Of a DNA stretch of 64,000 nucleotides, positions 11,999 to 22,764 are shown one piece after another; the stretch's first letter is position 1; each line of letters starts with the position of its first letter. This DNA comes from Tetradesmus obliquus (Eukaryota; Chlorophyta; Chlorophyceae; Sphaeropleales; Scenedesmaceae). Location: assembly GCA_030272155.1 (NCBI GenBank), contig CP126192.1:3444501-3508500 (forward strand). Reading direction: 5' to 3'. The notes under the pieces were generated by a model. It was given only the letters and a program-made list of their open reading frames with translations, was not told where the DNA came from and did no database searches. A program made the translations under genes and the position numbers.

Positions 11999-12471
11999 CC
12001 TGATTGGACGACATTAAAACTAGCTACACAAACACGGTTAAGCTGGATTCGAGAGTCAGAGGGTGTGCGTAAGGCCCAGCAGCTGACCTGGAGCCTGACT
12101 GGGCATGAAACTGTCAAAGTGACATGGCCATCAGAGGCATGCACGTAAGCCTAATGCCTTCATTAACTGATTAGATTTGATGATCTGATTGATTTCACAA
12201 GTCAGAAAAGCTGCTGCGAGTACCATCTGCTGCGAAAGGTGTTGTTTGCCTTTGCTTCTCTTCGTGTAGTTGTTGCTGGTGCACCCTGCTTTATAGCTTA
12301 CAATTGGAGTTCAAGAACATTCTGTATCTTTTAGCCAAGCAGCAACGTCAATCCTCGCTCGAGGCTGAGTCTTGAACTCGATAGCCAGCACCTCAAGCCC
12401 TCAAATCAGCGATCATTAGCCTCGGTGGTGCTGTTCAAAGCGTACAACCTCGTGACAGAGCCCTAGCTAAG
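11999..12471. promoter_or_regulatory. Shared upstream region between the YAR1-like and RAD6-like genes
   Basis: 473 bp between two divergent start codons must hold both promoters and 5' UTRs. I see no clear TATA box, and no gene is contained. Confidence 0.5.
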
Positions 12472-13141
12472 ATGTCTGTGACCTCCAGCTCTCTCAGACT
12501 GATGAGCGACCTCAGAGCTATCAAGCAGGAGCCTCCTGAAGGGTAAGCTTACGCGCAAACGGTGCAAGCTGTTCAATTTACCGTTGTTGGGCGGGATGAT
12601 GAGGCTGCTGGTGCTCCTACACTGCAGTTGCTGCTCTTGACCTGCTGCTGCTGCTGTTGCTGTTTCCTGCAGGTGCTCTGCAAGCCCTGTATCAGAGGAC
12701 AACTTGTATGTCTGGAATGCCACAATATTTGGCCCAGAGGTGAGCAACGCAGCAGCGACAGCGTGCATGCCCATGCAGTGGCACCCCTGCTGCACTGCTT
12801 GCTAGGAGCTCAGTGGTACTGCCACAGCATGCATGGATGCGAAGCATGCACTGCAGCTGCACTGATGCAATGGGGCTTCGTCTTGAGTGGCACCACTGAT
12901 GTTCTTTTGCTTTTTGTTGCTGCTGCTTGCCGCAGGAGACACCGTGGGAGGTGGGCTGTCCGGCGCTTCTTGTGCTCTGAGTCAAGGGTTGCTGGCTGGC
13001 AGTCTGCAGTGTTCAGCATGCAGCAACACAGCTGAGATCAGCAGCTGCGCAAGGCATCCATTCCTGCTTCCGTCCTGCTTGAAACAACAACACCTCAACA
13101 CGCCAGGCTCATGCATTGCATGGCGTGCAGCGGCGTGACTT

Positions 13142-13188
<47 letters not shown>

Positions 13189-13582
13189 GCAGCCCGCCCT
13201 CAAAGATGCATGCAGCACAGCTGTTGAGCGCCTGACCCTCGGCATCTCACACAGCTGCTTCAGCGTACAGCTTTTCGCTCGTGTTGCCTCTGACCATCGT
13301 GCTGCTGTGTTCACCGCATGGTCTGTGCAGGGCGGCATTTTCTCGCTGCGGCTGCAGTTCAGCGAGCGCTATCCTGAGAAACCGCCACGCGTGCGCTTCA
13401 CCTGCGAGATGTTCCACCCTAACAGTAAGTATGAGTACCCACAGCTGGCTGGCTGCAGCCGCCACTTGATGCTGCACATGATGATGCATGTGGTTGTGCA
13501 GGATGGCAGCTCACAATGCTTGCTCTGATGTGTCTACTGGGCAAGTTACCTCCTGTCTGCTGCCTCACCACTGCTGCATCAC

Positions 13583-13639
<57 letters not shown>

Positions 13640-14168
13640 AGTCTACAGCGACGGCAACATCTGCATGGACACGATCCAGGACAAGTGGTCGCCCTGCCAC
13701 AACATATGCACAGTGCTCATGAGCATCCAGAGCCTGCTCACAGACCCCAACTGCTCCAGCCCAGCAAATCCTGAGGCAGCGCAGCTGTACACAAAAGACA
13801 AGGCAGCATACAACAGGTGCGTGCACTGTGGTGCAAAGACAGCTGCACAGCTGTAGATAGGACAGCCAATGGCAGCTGTACACAAAGGACACAACAGCGT
13901 TCAACAGGTGTGTGGGCTGCCATGCACAGCACTTGCTGCTCTGTGTTGTTGGAATGCAGTAATTGGCGGGCAGCAGCTGGCTGCTGGCAGCACTGCACTG
14001 TGTTGCGAGCTGGGCTTGCATCAGCTGGCATACATTCTGGTTTGCGGCTTGTCCCGCTTGTGCAGAGCTTGCATTGAACGTTGCCCTCGACTGATTTTGC
14101 TGTGCCATCACTGCTGCTGTTGCAGGCGCGTGCGCCGAGTTGCGCAGAGATCTGTAGACAACTGCTGA
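12472..14168 (+). CDS. UBC2: RAD6/UBC2-class ubiquitin-conjugating enzyme E2
   Basis: Six exons: 12472-12542, 12673-12739, 12936-12950, 13331-13424, 13642-13816, 14126-14168; 154 aa. The fold signature is complete: [26 protein letters not shown], the HPN motif (MFHPN), and the active-site Cys at about residue 90 in [13 protein letters not shown]. Next come [11 protein letters not shown] and [11 protein letters not shown]. Length and sequence fit Arabidopsis UBC1-3 and yeast Rad6, which ubiquitinate histone H2B and PCNA with a RING partner. An acidic Rad6 tail is absent, as in plants. Exon 3 is only 15 nt (Glu-Thr-Pro-Trp-Glu). Intron 5 holds a diverged copy of the exon 5 end. An 18-unit CTG tract precedes exon 5. 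Confidence 0.93.
13585..13641. repeat. (CTG)18-CAG tract at the RAD6-like exon 5 acceptor
   Basis: A 57 nt trinucleotide tract runs directly into the CAG acceptor at 13641. A separate (CAG)n run lies at about 13142-13187 inside intron 3. Confidence 0.9.
13781..13907 (+). repeat. Diverged copy of the RAD6-like exon 5 end with donor
   Basis: 13781-13816 (exon end) and 13872-13907 (intron) match at 30 of 36 positions, and each is followed by a GTG donor. The copy still reads [12 protein letters not shown] against [12 protein letters not shown] in the exon. An in-frame TAG lies between the copies. Confidence 0.8.
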
Positions 14169-16252
14169 CAGGGTGAGGGCGCGGCAGCTTGGCAGGGAGC
14201 GGGCCTTGCTGCAGCTCTTTCTGCAAAGGCAGCTGCTGGGAGCGTAGTCAGTACAGCAACAGCTGTCTGGGGTGAAGGCAGCTGCAACTGCAGTTGCCAG
14301 CTGGCTGCTGCACATAGGCAGCAGCACAGTGAATGCGTGCAGCAGGCCCAGCAGCTGCTGCTAGCATGCCGAACCAGCTGCGGCTTGTTCGTTTCTGCAG
14401 TCAGTGGCAGTCTGTTGCAAGTCGCTCTGGAGTAGGTCTCTGCTTGCCGTCTGTGACTGAAAGCGTGATGCGCAGACAGGGCAGGGCAGCTGCAGCAAGC
14501 CCAGCGGGGCATGCATTGCCATTGTAGCTGGCATGTGATGTCAAGGTGCTGGCCCTGTGTAGTGCTTTGCGTGCAGTCCATGTACTCCATGTACACCGGC
14601 TGGGTCTGTTGTACCTGTGCAACATCATTTGTACATTGGGAATCTATGGCACTTGCCTGATGAGTGACCATACGCATAACTTGGAGTGTAGCCTTGTATC
14701 AGACACTGGTGTGCCAGGCACCTAGCTCCATGCTCAGCGAGTGCGTTCCTGCTGAATTGCCATTGCCGGCAGGTTTTGCGACAAGCATTACTCTCAGTGC
14801 AGTGTGCAAAGAGTGTCGTGCTTCAGGAAGCTTGCGGCAGCCGAATGTGTGTTCCAGGAGACTGAAGAGCCTGTAGGGTGTGTGGGATAATGTTGTTGCT
14901 CGGTCAGGGCTTCCATTTGGCTAGGCAGCAGGCGTGTGCTAGTCTGGGCCAATGCAAACCACACACTGCGCTCACAGCACCCGCTGTGCCCCATGTGTGC
15001 GGGTGTGCAAGTAGCTGCTATGGTGTGGGGGTTGATACGCAGTGGCTGCTATACAGTGGGTTGGTGAGTCATCTCCCAGGCTGTGCAGTGTTTGTGTGCC
15101 GTTTCTGCTTGTGCGTTGCTTTCTGTTGTCGGTGCTCTACCAGGAGGGCCCCTCTGTTTGGTGTTGCGCAGCGCATTGTGGTAGGCTTTCTTCTTCTTCT
15201 TTGGTATCTGTACATCACTGTGTCAACTGGCCTTGCCCGGTGATTGCATAGCAGCCGTGCGCCACGTTTGTACTTTATCCTTCTGTGCTAGGGCTGCAGA
15301 ATTCTCTCTCTCTCTCTCTGAGGTGTCAAAGCGGCATCCTGTTTCTGCAATGCAGTTTGGTTCCTCAGGGCAGATGTATTATACCTTGACTTACACTACT
15401 CACACACTCATCACACGTTGATGCTGCAGCAGATGGCGTGTGGTGAGGCCTGCTCCTGTTCTTGTTGTCCCCCGGCTGTAGTCCAATTAAACCAGCGCGA
15501 GGCGTGCGCACACCAGCATGCTTGATGCGCAGCAGGGGACCTGGCTGCATGCACACTGTCGTTGCCTTTGGTCGCCATTGCTTGACACATTCTTTGTACA
15601 TGAACTTGGCCGAGTTCACCATGGTGACTGCATGATGCTTGCTGGGTAACAATGTCAACATTATCATTACTACTGTTTGCAGCAATGCAAGTTGACTGTA
15701 CGACCTGACGTTGGTCCTTGCAGGCGGCTCTGGTTTCAAGGCACAATGGCCTAACTGCACTTTATACATGCCTCGTACACCCTGCTTTGCCAAGCTGTGT
15801 GTTACCTAGTGTAAAAATAGTGACACCCCCGGGAGAAGGCGACGGTGCTCCTGCTCTTCACCAGTGTTCTCAACATCATGCTGATTCCTGACAGACAGCT
15901 CAGGATAGTGCAGCAGAGCGTCATTGTGACAGAGACCCCTGCCGTTTGCCAACATACCGATTCACAAGGCTCAGCAGTGCACTGCAGGTGCAGGCCGCCT
16001 GCACCGGGTTCAGCAGTGCACTGCAGGTGCGCAGCTAGCCGCAATTTCTGCTGTGATGGGTGCTGCACCTGCCACGGTGCCTAGACACCAATAAAAATAA
16101 TCGTACGGTTCTGGGAACGGTCAAACGTGCACCACTGAGCATGCCATGATGGGAACCGACAGCTTCACAGCAGGCCGCTCACGCCGTCTTCAAAGCAGCT
16201 GCTTGCAGCTGCATAGCGTGCCAGCACACCACAGCAGCTACTGGTGGCTTAT
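14169..16252. other. Intergenic: convergent 3' regions of UBC2 and IFT52
   Basis: I see no supportable gene. It contains a short (TC)n run near 15302-15320, a TGTAA at 15810-15814, and a hairpin with flanking direct repeats near 15970-16030. Confidence 0.55.
15970..16030. repeat. Short direct repeat around a perfect hairpin
   Basis: CAGCAGTGCACTGCAGGTGC occurs twice, at about 15972 and 16011. Between them GGTGCAGGC and GCCTGCACC form 9 bp arms with a 1 nt spacer. Confidence 0.7.
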
Positions 16253-18917
16253 TTACAGCTCAAGGTCTGCAGCCCGTGCACTCCTGCTGCTCCTGAAGCT
16301 GCCGTTGCTGCTGCGGTGCGGCAGCGAGCCCAAGTGCCGTAGCGTGGGGCTGCCTATGCTGCTGCGCATGCCGCCGTCAAATTGTGCAGTGTCAGGGCCC
16401 CGCGGGCTGCCGGCTGCTCCCGCTGTCTTGTACTGCACGATGCGGTGCAGCAGCTCCACCAACACACCCTGCACCATTGCAACAGCAGGCAGTCAAGCAG
16501 ACACACACTTGATCATTGCCTCAACAAACTCCAACATTTGTTGTTGTTGGAGAACTGGGCATGACTGATAACATAAAAAGCACCGTCGAAACTTGTGTGG
16601 CACTCAAGGCAGTTCCGCGGCAACCAGTGTAGCAGCGCAGCTGCCACAGCCAGGACGTTAGCTGCTCGGCTGCCGGGGTTGCCCACCTTTGCTCCCTGCT
16701 CTGGCGGCACGTCCAGCCCCGCCAGCTGCCCCGCCTCCAGCAGGAAGTACTCCAGGTCATCACCGCCTGGCTTGCACTTGGACACCAGCGCCGACAGCTG
16801 AGCCTGCAGCAGCAGCAAGCCAGCCAACAGGGCAGTGCGGTACCCTGAACAGCCTGTCCCAGACGTCTGGAAATGCGTGCGGTGTTGAATCGCAGCACAA
16901 CTGGACACTGCGTCATGCTTGGAGGGCATGCATGTGAAGGCGAAGTGACGGTTCGTATCGTACCTGCTCTCCTGCAAACGCATCGTCCAGGTCGAACAGC
17001 TCCAGTGCAGGCGGCGGCGGCTCACGCGGGCAGGGCGGGAACGTGGCTGGCTGCAGCGGCGGCAGCGGCGTCTCAAACGCCGGCGGTATGAGGCACAGCG
17101 GCGCCTTCTTCACACCCAGCCGCTCGTACAGCGCCACAGCAGCAGGCACGTGGTGCATATCTGGCAGCAGCACGACAGTCCCGACCGGTGCAGCGCATGC
17201 ATGTTAGAGGAGCCAGTCGAGGCTTTGCGGCACATGTATAATATCAACTCACCCTGCAGCGGTTCCTCTGCTTGCAGGCACAGCACAGTTGTTACAGTGC
17301 TGTTCGCAGCATCAGCTGCAGGGGCAGCTGTGGTACTCACCTAACCCGTACAGCTGCCCGTCAAACAGGCGCGCCCAGTCCCTGGGCAGCTCCTGCACCT
17401 CAGCCAGGCAGGGCTTGGGCCTGTCTGCCAGCGTCTCTGTGTCAGGCAGCAGCGCCAGGTCGCTGCTGATGTCAGGGTCCTCAGCATCAGCAGCATGCAG
17501 CGACAGCTTGGAGCCCTGCATGTAAAAAACACGAGGCAGTGTGCAACACAGGGGGCATGTGCAGCTGGGTGTTCAGGGGTGGTTGAGCTGTCAGCATGTA
17601 CGCAATTCTCAAAGAAGGGCAGCAGGAGCTGGCAGTGCTTGCCTGCTGACTGTGCTGCGGTACAGCTAATGGAGAGCGCTGCTCAGCTGTCGGGGATGTT
17701 GCTCACCGGCCTCAGCCACTTGAACACAAAGTCACTGAGCCTGCTGTTGTCCTCCTTGGTTAGCCAGGCATCATCAAACAGGCCAGCAGCACCCAGCACC
17801 AGCAGCCGCCCACCACCAGGCTCTGGTGAAGACCAGCAAGCTCCTGCAAGGCAGCAACATTAAGCATGTAACTGAGCTGCCCTGCACTTAGCAGCACATT
17901 CGCTGTTAGTGACGCAAGCCACTTCTGCAAGCTATCTTTCAGCAGGCTGGGGCAGCAGGCAGGCCCATGCCATGCAGGGCCGATGCTTCATAAGGCACAA
18001 TTGCTGGTGTGCTGCTCTGATTCAAAGACACTTCCCCCCTTGCCCACACAGCAGTTCCATGCCAATAACACTTGAATGTCAGAATTACGCAGCAGTATAT
18101 GCATCCACTGCACCTCACCTAACGGTCGCTGCATGGGGTAACTGATCTTGCCCGTGGACAGGATAGGCACTGCTGGTGGTTGCACGCTAAGAGTGCAGCC
18201 GTAAGGGTACACAAAGTCAAGCCCTTTTCCTGCAAAGCTGTCTCCTGCAGCTGCGCCGCTGCCTGGCTGTCCTAACAGCGTGTCATCCTCCAAATTAGGC
18301 CCATTGTCTGCCTTGCTGCTGCCTTTGCTGCCTGCTGCTGCGGACAGCAGTGCCCGGTTGAGCACGCCATCACAAATGAGCGCCTCCTTGGGATGCAGGT
18401 ACTTGTAGTGTGCAGTGCGCACCACGGCATCTGCGTTGACAGCAATGCCAAACTCCTCCAGCAGGTAGTTGATGTTTGTGCTGGCACCTGCCCTTGCTTC
18501 CCCGCGTTCTGCCATGCATACCAGCAGCGAGCCACCAGCTTGCAGGAAAGCACGCAGCGTGTCAAACTCTGCTGCTGTGAAGGGCTGTGTGGGGCAGCCC
18601 AGCACCAAGATGGCTGGAGCTGCTGCACCACCTACTGGCAGGCCCCCCTGCATGCTGCTGCTCAAACCACTGCTGCCTGGGCCTAGCAAGACTTCTAAAC
18701 ATAGATCTTCTTGGCTGTCAAGCTTCTCAGGGCGGCACATGGACCGCAGGCGGCGGTACAACTGCTTGAAGCCAGACTTGTGAGTGTGAGTTTCGCCTTT
18801 GCAGGAACAAAACAGAACACGTGTGGCATCGCTGGTGGCACTGCCTGCAGCATACTGCTGGTGCGCCTGCCTGCTGAGCGGGGCATCAGCAGCGTCAGGA
18901 GCATTGTACTCCTGCAT
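16253..18917 (-). CDS. IFT52: Intraflagellar transport protein IFT52
   Basis: Six exons: 18917-18119, 17843-17707, 17515-17341, 17160-16964, 16803-16687, 16468-16253; 546 aa, with all phases agreeing. IFT52 landmarks run along the whole length: FTAAEFDTLRAFLQAGGSL, TNINYLLEEFGIAVNADAVV, KYLHPKEALICDGVLNR, FVYPYGCTLSV, DAEDPDISSD, IPPAFETPLPPLQPA, LELFDLDDAF and DDLEYFLLEAG. It is an IFT-B1 core subunit (Chlamydomonas BLD1) that binds IFT70/IFT88/IFT46 in cilium assembly. It is about 90-110 residues longer than the human and Chlamydomonas proteins, through low-complexity insertions and a Ser/Arg-rich tail. The last codon plus stop itself contains TGTAA (16257-16253). No exon is broken, so the gene looks functional. 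Confidence 0.93.
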
Positions 18918-21364
18918 GTTGTGTTGAACAGTATGCCAAGCAACAAGGGCACAGCATCACCAGCATCAATAGCTGATGGTTGTGGTATTGGCGGACCTGT
19001 TATGAGTGCAGTTGAACATCCGCTGCTGCAGTTCATGATTTGGCAAAAGCTGCGCAACATGCATGCTGCTGCTGTTGCTGTTGCGACCCAGACACACCTG
19101 CTGGCCCTCAAACACGTCAAAAGGAGACATTAGTGCTCCTTTCTTGCTGCCAGGCTTTTGCTGCTTATGTCTGCATGCACCACGTCTACATCTCCACAGC
19201 TACAGTGTGCAGCTGTTGTGTATGTACAAGGTCCTGCCCACAGGCCTGCGCACTGCTCAGACCGCTTGAGAACCTAAGTCAGGTAACGAGTGAGCTCCAG
19301 CAATTATCCGCTGGACGTACGTTGACGTATGAACAGTGAACTGTTGGCGCCTGTTTGATCAGCTCCGGAGCAGTCGCGACAAGTGCTGTTGCGTGTTGTT
19401 TATGATGCTAGCATCGTGCAGTAATGACCGAGAAAAGCAGAATCGCCGACTACGGTAGTTCATTTGTGACAGTGTGTCAGGTTTGACTCCAGGTCAACGC
19501 CGTGCCTCAGCACGTGGACTTCCACGACAGATAAGACCTGACAGCTGTTCCCGCCAATGTCTGCGGGCAGTTGGGCTGCTGATAACATGTATCGTGCAAC
19601 TTGAACCCGTGGTCGGCCTGATACGCCCAACGCTGCACACAGTTGTCTGATGTCATCACGCACAGTAGCATACGCCTGACGGTCAGGCCAGGCTGGGTCA
19701 GACTGAGCTGCTGCACATGGATGCCAGGGCAACCAACGATTACAAGCTACAACATGCATGCATGACTGCGCACTAGATCGCACAACACGCAGGTTTTTTG
19801 AACATTGAGCACATGATCAGACACACAGCTCCATGTTAACAGCGGTCCCTAAGCAAGCCCGCCGACTCGGTTCGGAACCATGATGGTATTCAAGGCTTGT
19901 GTGTGCCACGCAGTGCCAGCGCATCCGCGCCACGACACATGCCTCCTGCTGTTGACAGCCAAAAACTAACAATCATGCTCTGAAAAGATTACTGCAACTT
20001 TTACAAACACAACACCAGCTCACCACAAAAGGAATAACAGCCACTACCAATGCTGCAGCTGCAGAACGGGAGCATTGGTACTTGCATGGATGGTGTGGGG
20101 GCTACTATAGTAGGCCCCACACCATGGAGCACCATAATAGCAGTGGTGGGCTCCACTCCCGATGTACAGTGACACGGAAAGGTAGTGACGATGGCAATAT
20201 CTTTGTCGCAATCCAGCACTTTGACACACAATGAGCAGCATCCATGCTGGCCATGTATGCATATGTAAAAATGTATGCCAATCCACTGCTGCTTGACGCG
20301 TGCAGTCTTGCGCGCTGCCCACATGAACAGCTGACGCTTGCCAGGTGACCGAACTGTATGCAGCAGCAGTACAGCTGCACAGCAGCTTCAAACACAGGGC
20401 AAACTGATACACCGCTGTGCCCTAGCGAAAGGGCTAGCCACACCTCAAAACATACAACATCAACAGCAATGTTGATATGCGATGCACCCCCATGCTGCCC
20501 CCGCAAGCCCCCAGCTACGCCACCCTTGCGGCCGCTGGTACACCACTGGGTGCCACACGGGTGCACAGATGCGCTGCCAGCAACTGTGGACATGACAGCA
20601 GCAGTTGTGTGCCCTGGTGTACAAGCTCATGTATGTCAGGAGTGCTTGACACACAGATAGTGCCAGACAGGATGCAACCTGCAGCATGATCGACACGCAG
20701 CAAGAGGTCTAGCCGCCGCCAGCTGTTTGCGGCCAGGTATGCTGGCCATTCTGACTTAGCACCCCACCACAACATAACAGCCAGGATTGTGGCAGCTCTA
20801 CCATGAACAATGCTGAGCAATGTACAGGGAAATTATCATATGTATAAGTGTACACAACGAACGTATGTAGATATGCTTGCATGGAACTTGCTGTGACGTA
20901 TCAAAGCGGCTGCACAACGACCAACAAAAGGTGTTGCTACCACACCCGCAGCAATAGCACTGGAGCAGTTGTGTGCTGCCCTGCAGATCAAGTAGCAGAT
21001 ACATAGCAGGGCCTGCCCTTGTGTATCCATTCACTGTTGGCCTGAAGCCTCCACCCCGGCTGTCACAAAGGGCTGGCTGGACGAAAAACGAGATGCACAG
21101 CATGTGCACGACTCCGCACCATTGTAGCAGCAACATGCATCGCCAACAGTGTATTGACCATGCACCCCTGGCCGCCCTTGCCATCTTTGAAGCATATCAA
21201 AGGCAGCCCACCAGGCTGCCTGGCCCACCATGTAGCCACCCAAACCCTAGCGCACACAGGCCAGCAGCCATGCTGTGCTTCCTGCCGCTGCTGCTTCTGC
21301 TTGTATATCCGTAACTGATAGGTCATCCGCTGCGGAGCATCCACTGGTACAGGCTGGCAGCTGC
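18918..21364. other. Intergenic, 2.4 kb
   Basis: This should hold the IFT52 promoter and the 3' UTR of the CYSTM gene. The open frames here lack splice context, known motifs or coding-like composition, so I call no gene. Confidence 0.5.
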
Positions 21365-21841
21365 TCACCACTCGCCAAAGAGCAGGTCGCAGCAGGTGTC
21401 CATGATGCAGCATGCTGCACAGCAGGCGAAGATGCCCGCGCAGCAAGCGCAGCAGGGACCTGCTGCCGTGCCCTGTTGCTGTGCTGGCTGCTGGGACATC
21501 ATCATCTGCCCTGGCGCCTGATAGGGTCCCTGCTGCTGATAGGGCCCCGCCTGTTGGTAGGGGCCCTGCGCAACATTGAAGGGCTGCTGCTGCATCATCA
21601 CAGGCTGACCAGTATATGCCCCATCAGGCTGTGCTGGATACCCATTCGAAGCGGGGAAGGCCATCGGCTGTCCATACTGTGGCTGAGGAGCACCGTAGGG
21701 TGAGAACTGCTGCTGCTGCTCGTATGCAGGTTGGGGAGGGTAGGCACCGAATCCAGGGGCTGGCTGTGCGCCCGGGTACGTCGGATACGTCGGATAGCCT
21801 TTATTGTCTGGCATCGGGTAGCCAGGTGGGGGAGCTGCCAT
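21365..21841 (-). CDS. CYSTM domain protein (Pro/Gln/Tyr-rich, Cys-rich tail)
   Basis: A single exon encodes 158 aa. The start is the ATG at 21841, which has a strong context (A at -3, G at +4); the frame runs on upstream but has no other ATG. Residues 1-125 are a flexible Pro/Gly/Tyr/Gln-rich arm with PYQQ-type repeats. The last 30 residues (GPCCACCAGIFACCAACC, then DTCCDLLFGEW) match the CYSTM module, a C-terminal cysteine-rich membrane segment found across eukaryotes. CYSTM proteins are small, tail-anchored or palmitoylated, and often linked to stress tolerance. The exact function here is unknown. Confidence 0.85.
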   Translation of the reverse strand: MAAPPPGYPMPDNKGYPTYPTYPGAQPAPGFGAYPPQPAYEQQQQFSPYGAPQPQYGQPMAFPASNGYPAQPDGAYTGQPVMMQQQPFNVAQGPYQQAGPYQQQGPYQAPGQMMMSQQPAQQQGTAAGPCCACCAGIFACCAACCIMDTCCDLLFGEW

Positions 21842-22764
21842 GGTTACCGCACGTGGAGTTGTGTGTGTCGCAGGGCAGTAGAGCGTCACTCCGATGGGTC
21901 AAAGCACGCACGAAGCTAACACTCGAGGCAGTGTGGCGTGTGCTGTTCAGCTTTAAGTGCGGCAGAAGCAACAGCAAGACACTCAGGAGGTATATGCAGT
22001 GTCAAACACAGGAAGCTGGTTCATCGATGCCAAGAGGGCATTCGATGGCACAGTAATGGCAGCTTGCAACACAGCCAGGTTCCCCTGGCTGTCGGGGCCA
22101 GTGCGTCAACCGACGCAGATGCCATGGCACAGATGATAGAGAAGGTGAAGGACCTGCCGCATTTGCCCATGGACACTCCAGATGTGACCCGTAACACCTT
22201 TGATCGGCACCAAATCATTCGTGCAGGCGTCAATCAAACCTGCCAGAGCCTGGCAGGCCCCAGTTGACTGCTTGCCAGCTGCACAAGTGCTTTGAATAGC
22301 TAGGGGTTTCTAATTGCCCCCTTTTCCATGCACATACTCTGCCAATCACTTCATATACGTCCAATCGGCAGCAGTCGGGTGGATGCCAAGGCCTGGCCCC
22401 TCACACCAACTCGTTACGCTGACCCATCTACTAGTTGTGAGTACACTGTAATCACCGCCATGATTCAGTCAGATCAGATGGCACCATGCATAGCGTATGC
22501 CATTGCAGTGTGCAGACACATGCTACAGGAGGCAGTAAGATCACACTGACAGTGGTGTGCACATGTGGCAACATCCATCCAGGTGAGCACTGCTGCTGCT
22601 TAGCTATCTGTGCACTGAAATTCTCAGAAGCAGCATCAATGTCACCACATAAGACCGTGTAGCCTGCCGGGCTCAACATATAAGTACCACACAGACATCA
22701 CACTCCTACCAACATCAGACATTGCATGACCAGAACATCCGATGCTTGCTCCACACGACACCAA
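21842..22764. other. Intergenic: CYSTM upstream region and TOPBP1-like 3' region
   Basis: About 920 bp between two minus-strand genes. I see no gene or RNA. Confidence 0.55.

Noticed and set aside
13419..14327. Minus-strand frame of 302 codons over the RAD6-like gene
   Set aside because: It is opposite confirmed E2 exons, and the poly-Ser comes from the CTG tract.
17988..18118. Extending IFT52 exon 1 to its frame end
   Set aside because: The sequence after 18119 has no IFT52 similarity, and a GTGAG donor in the right phase lies there.
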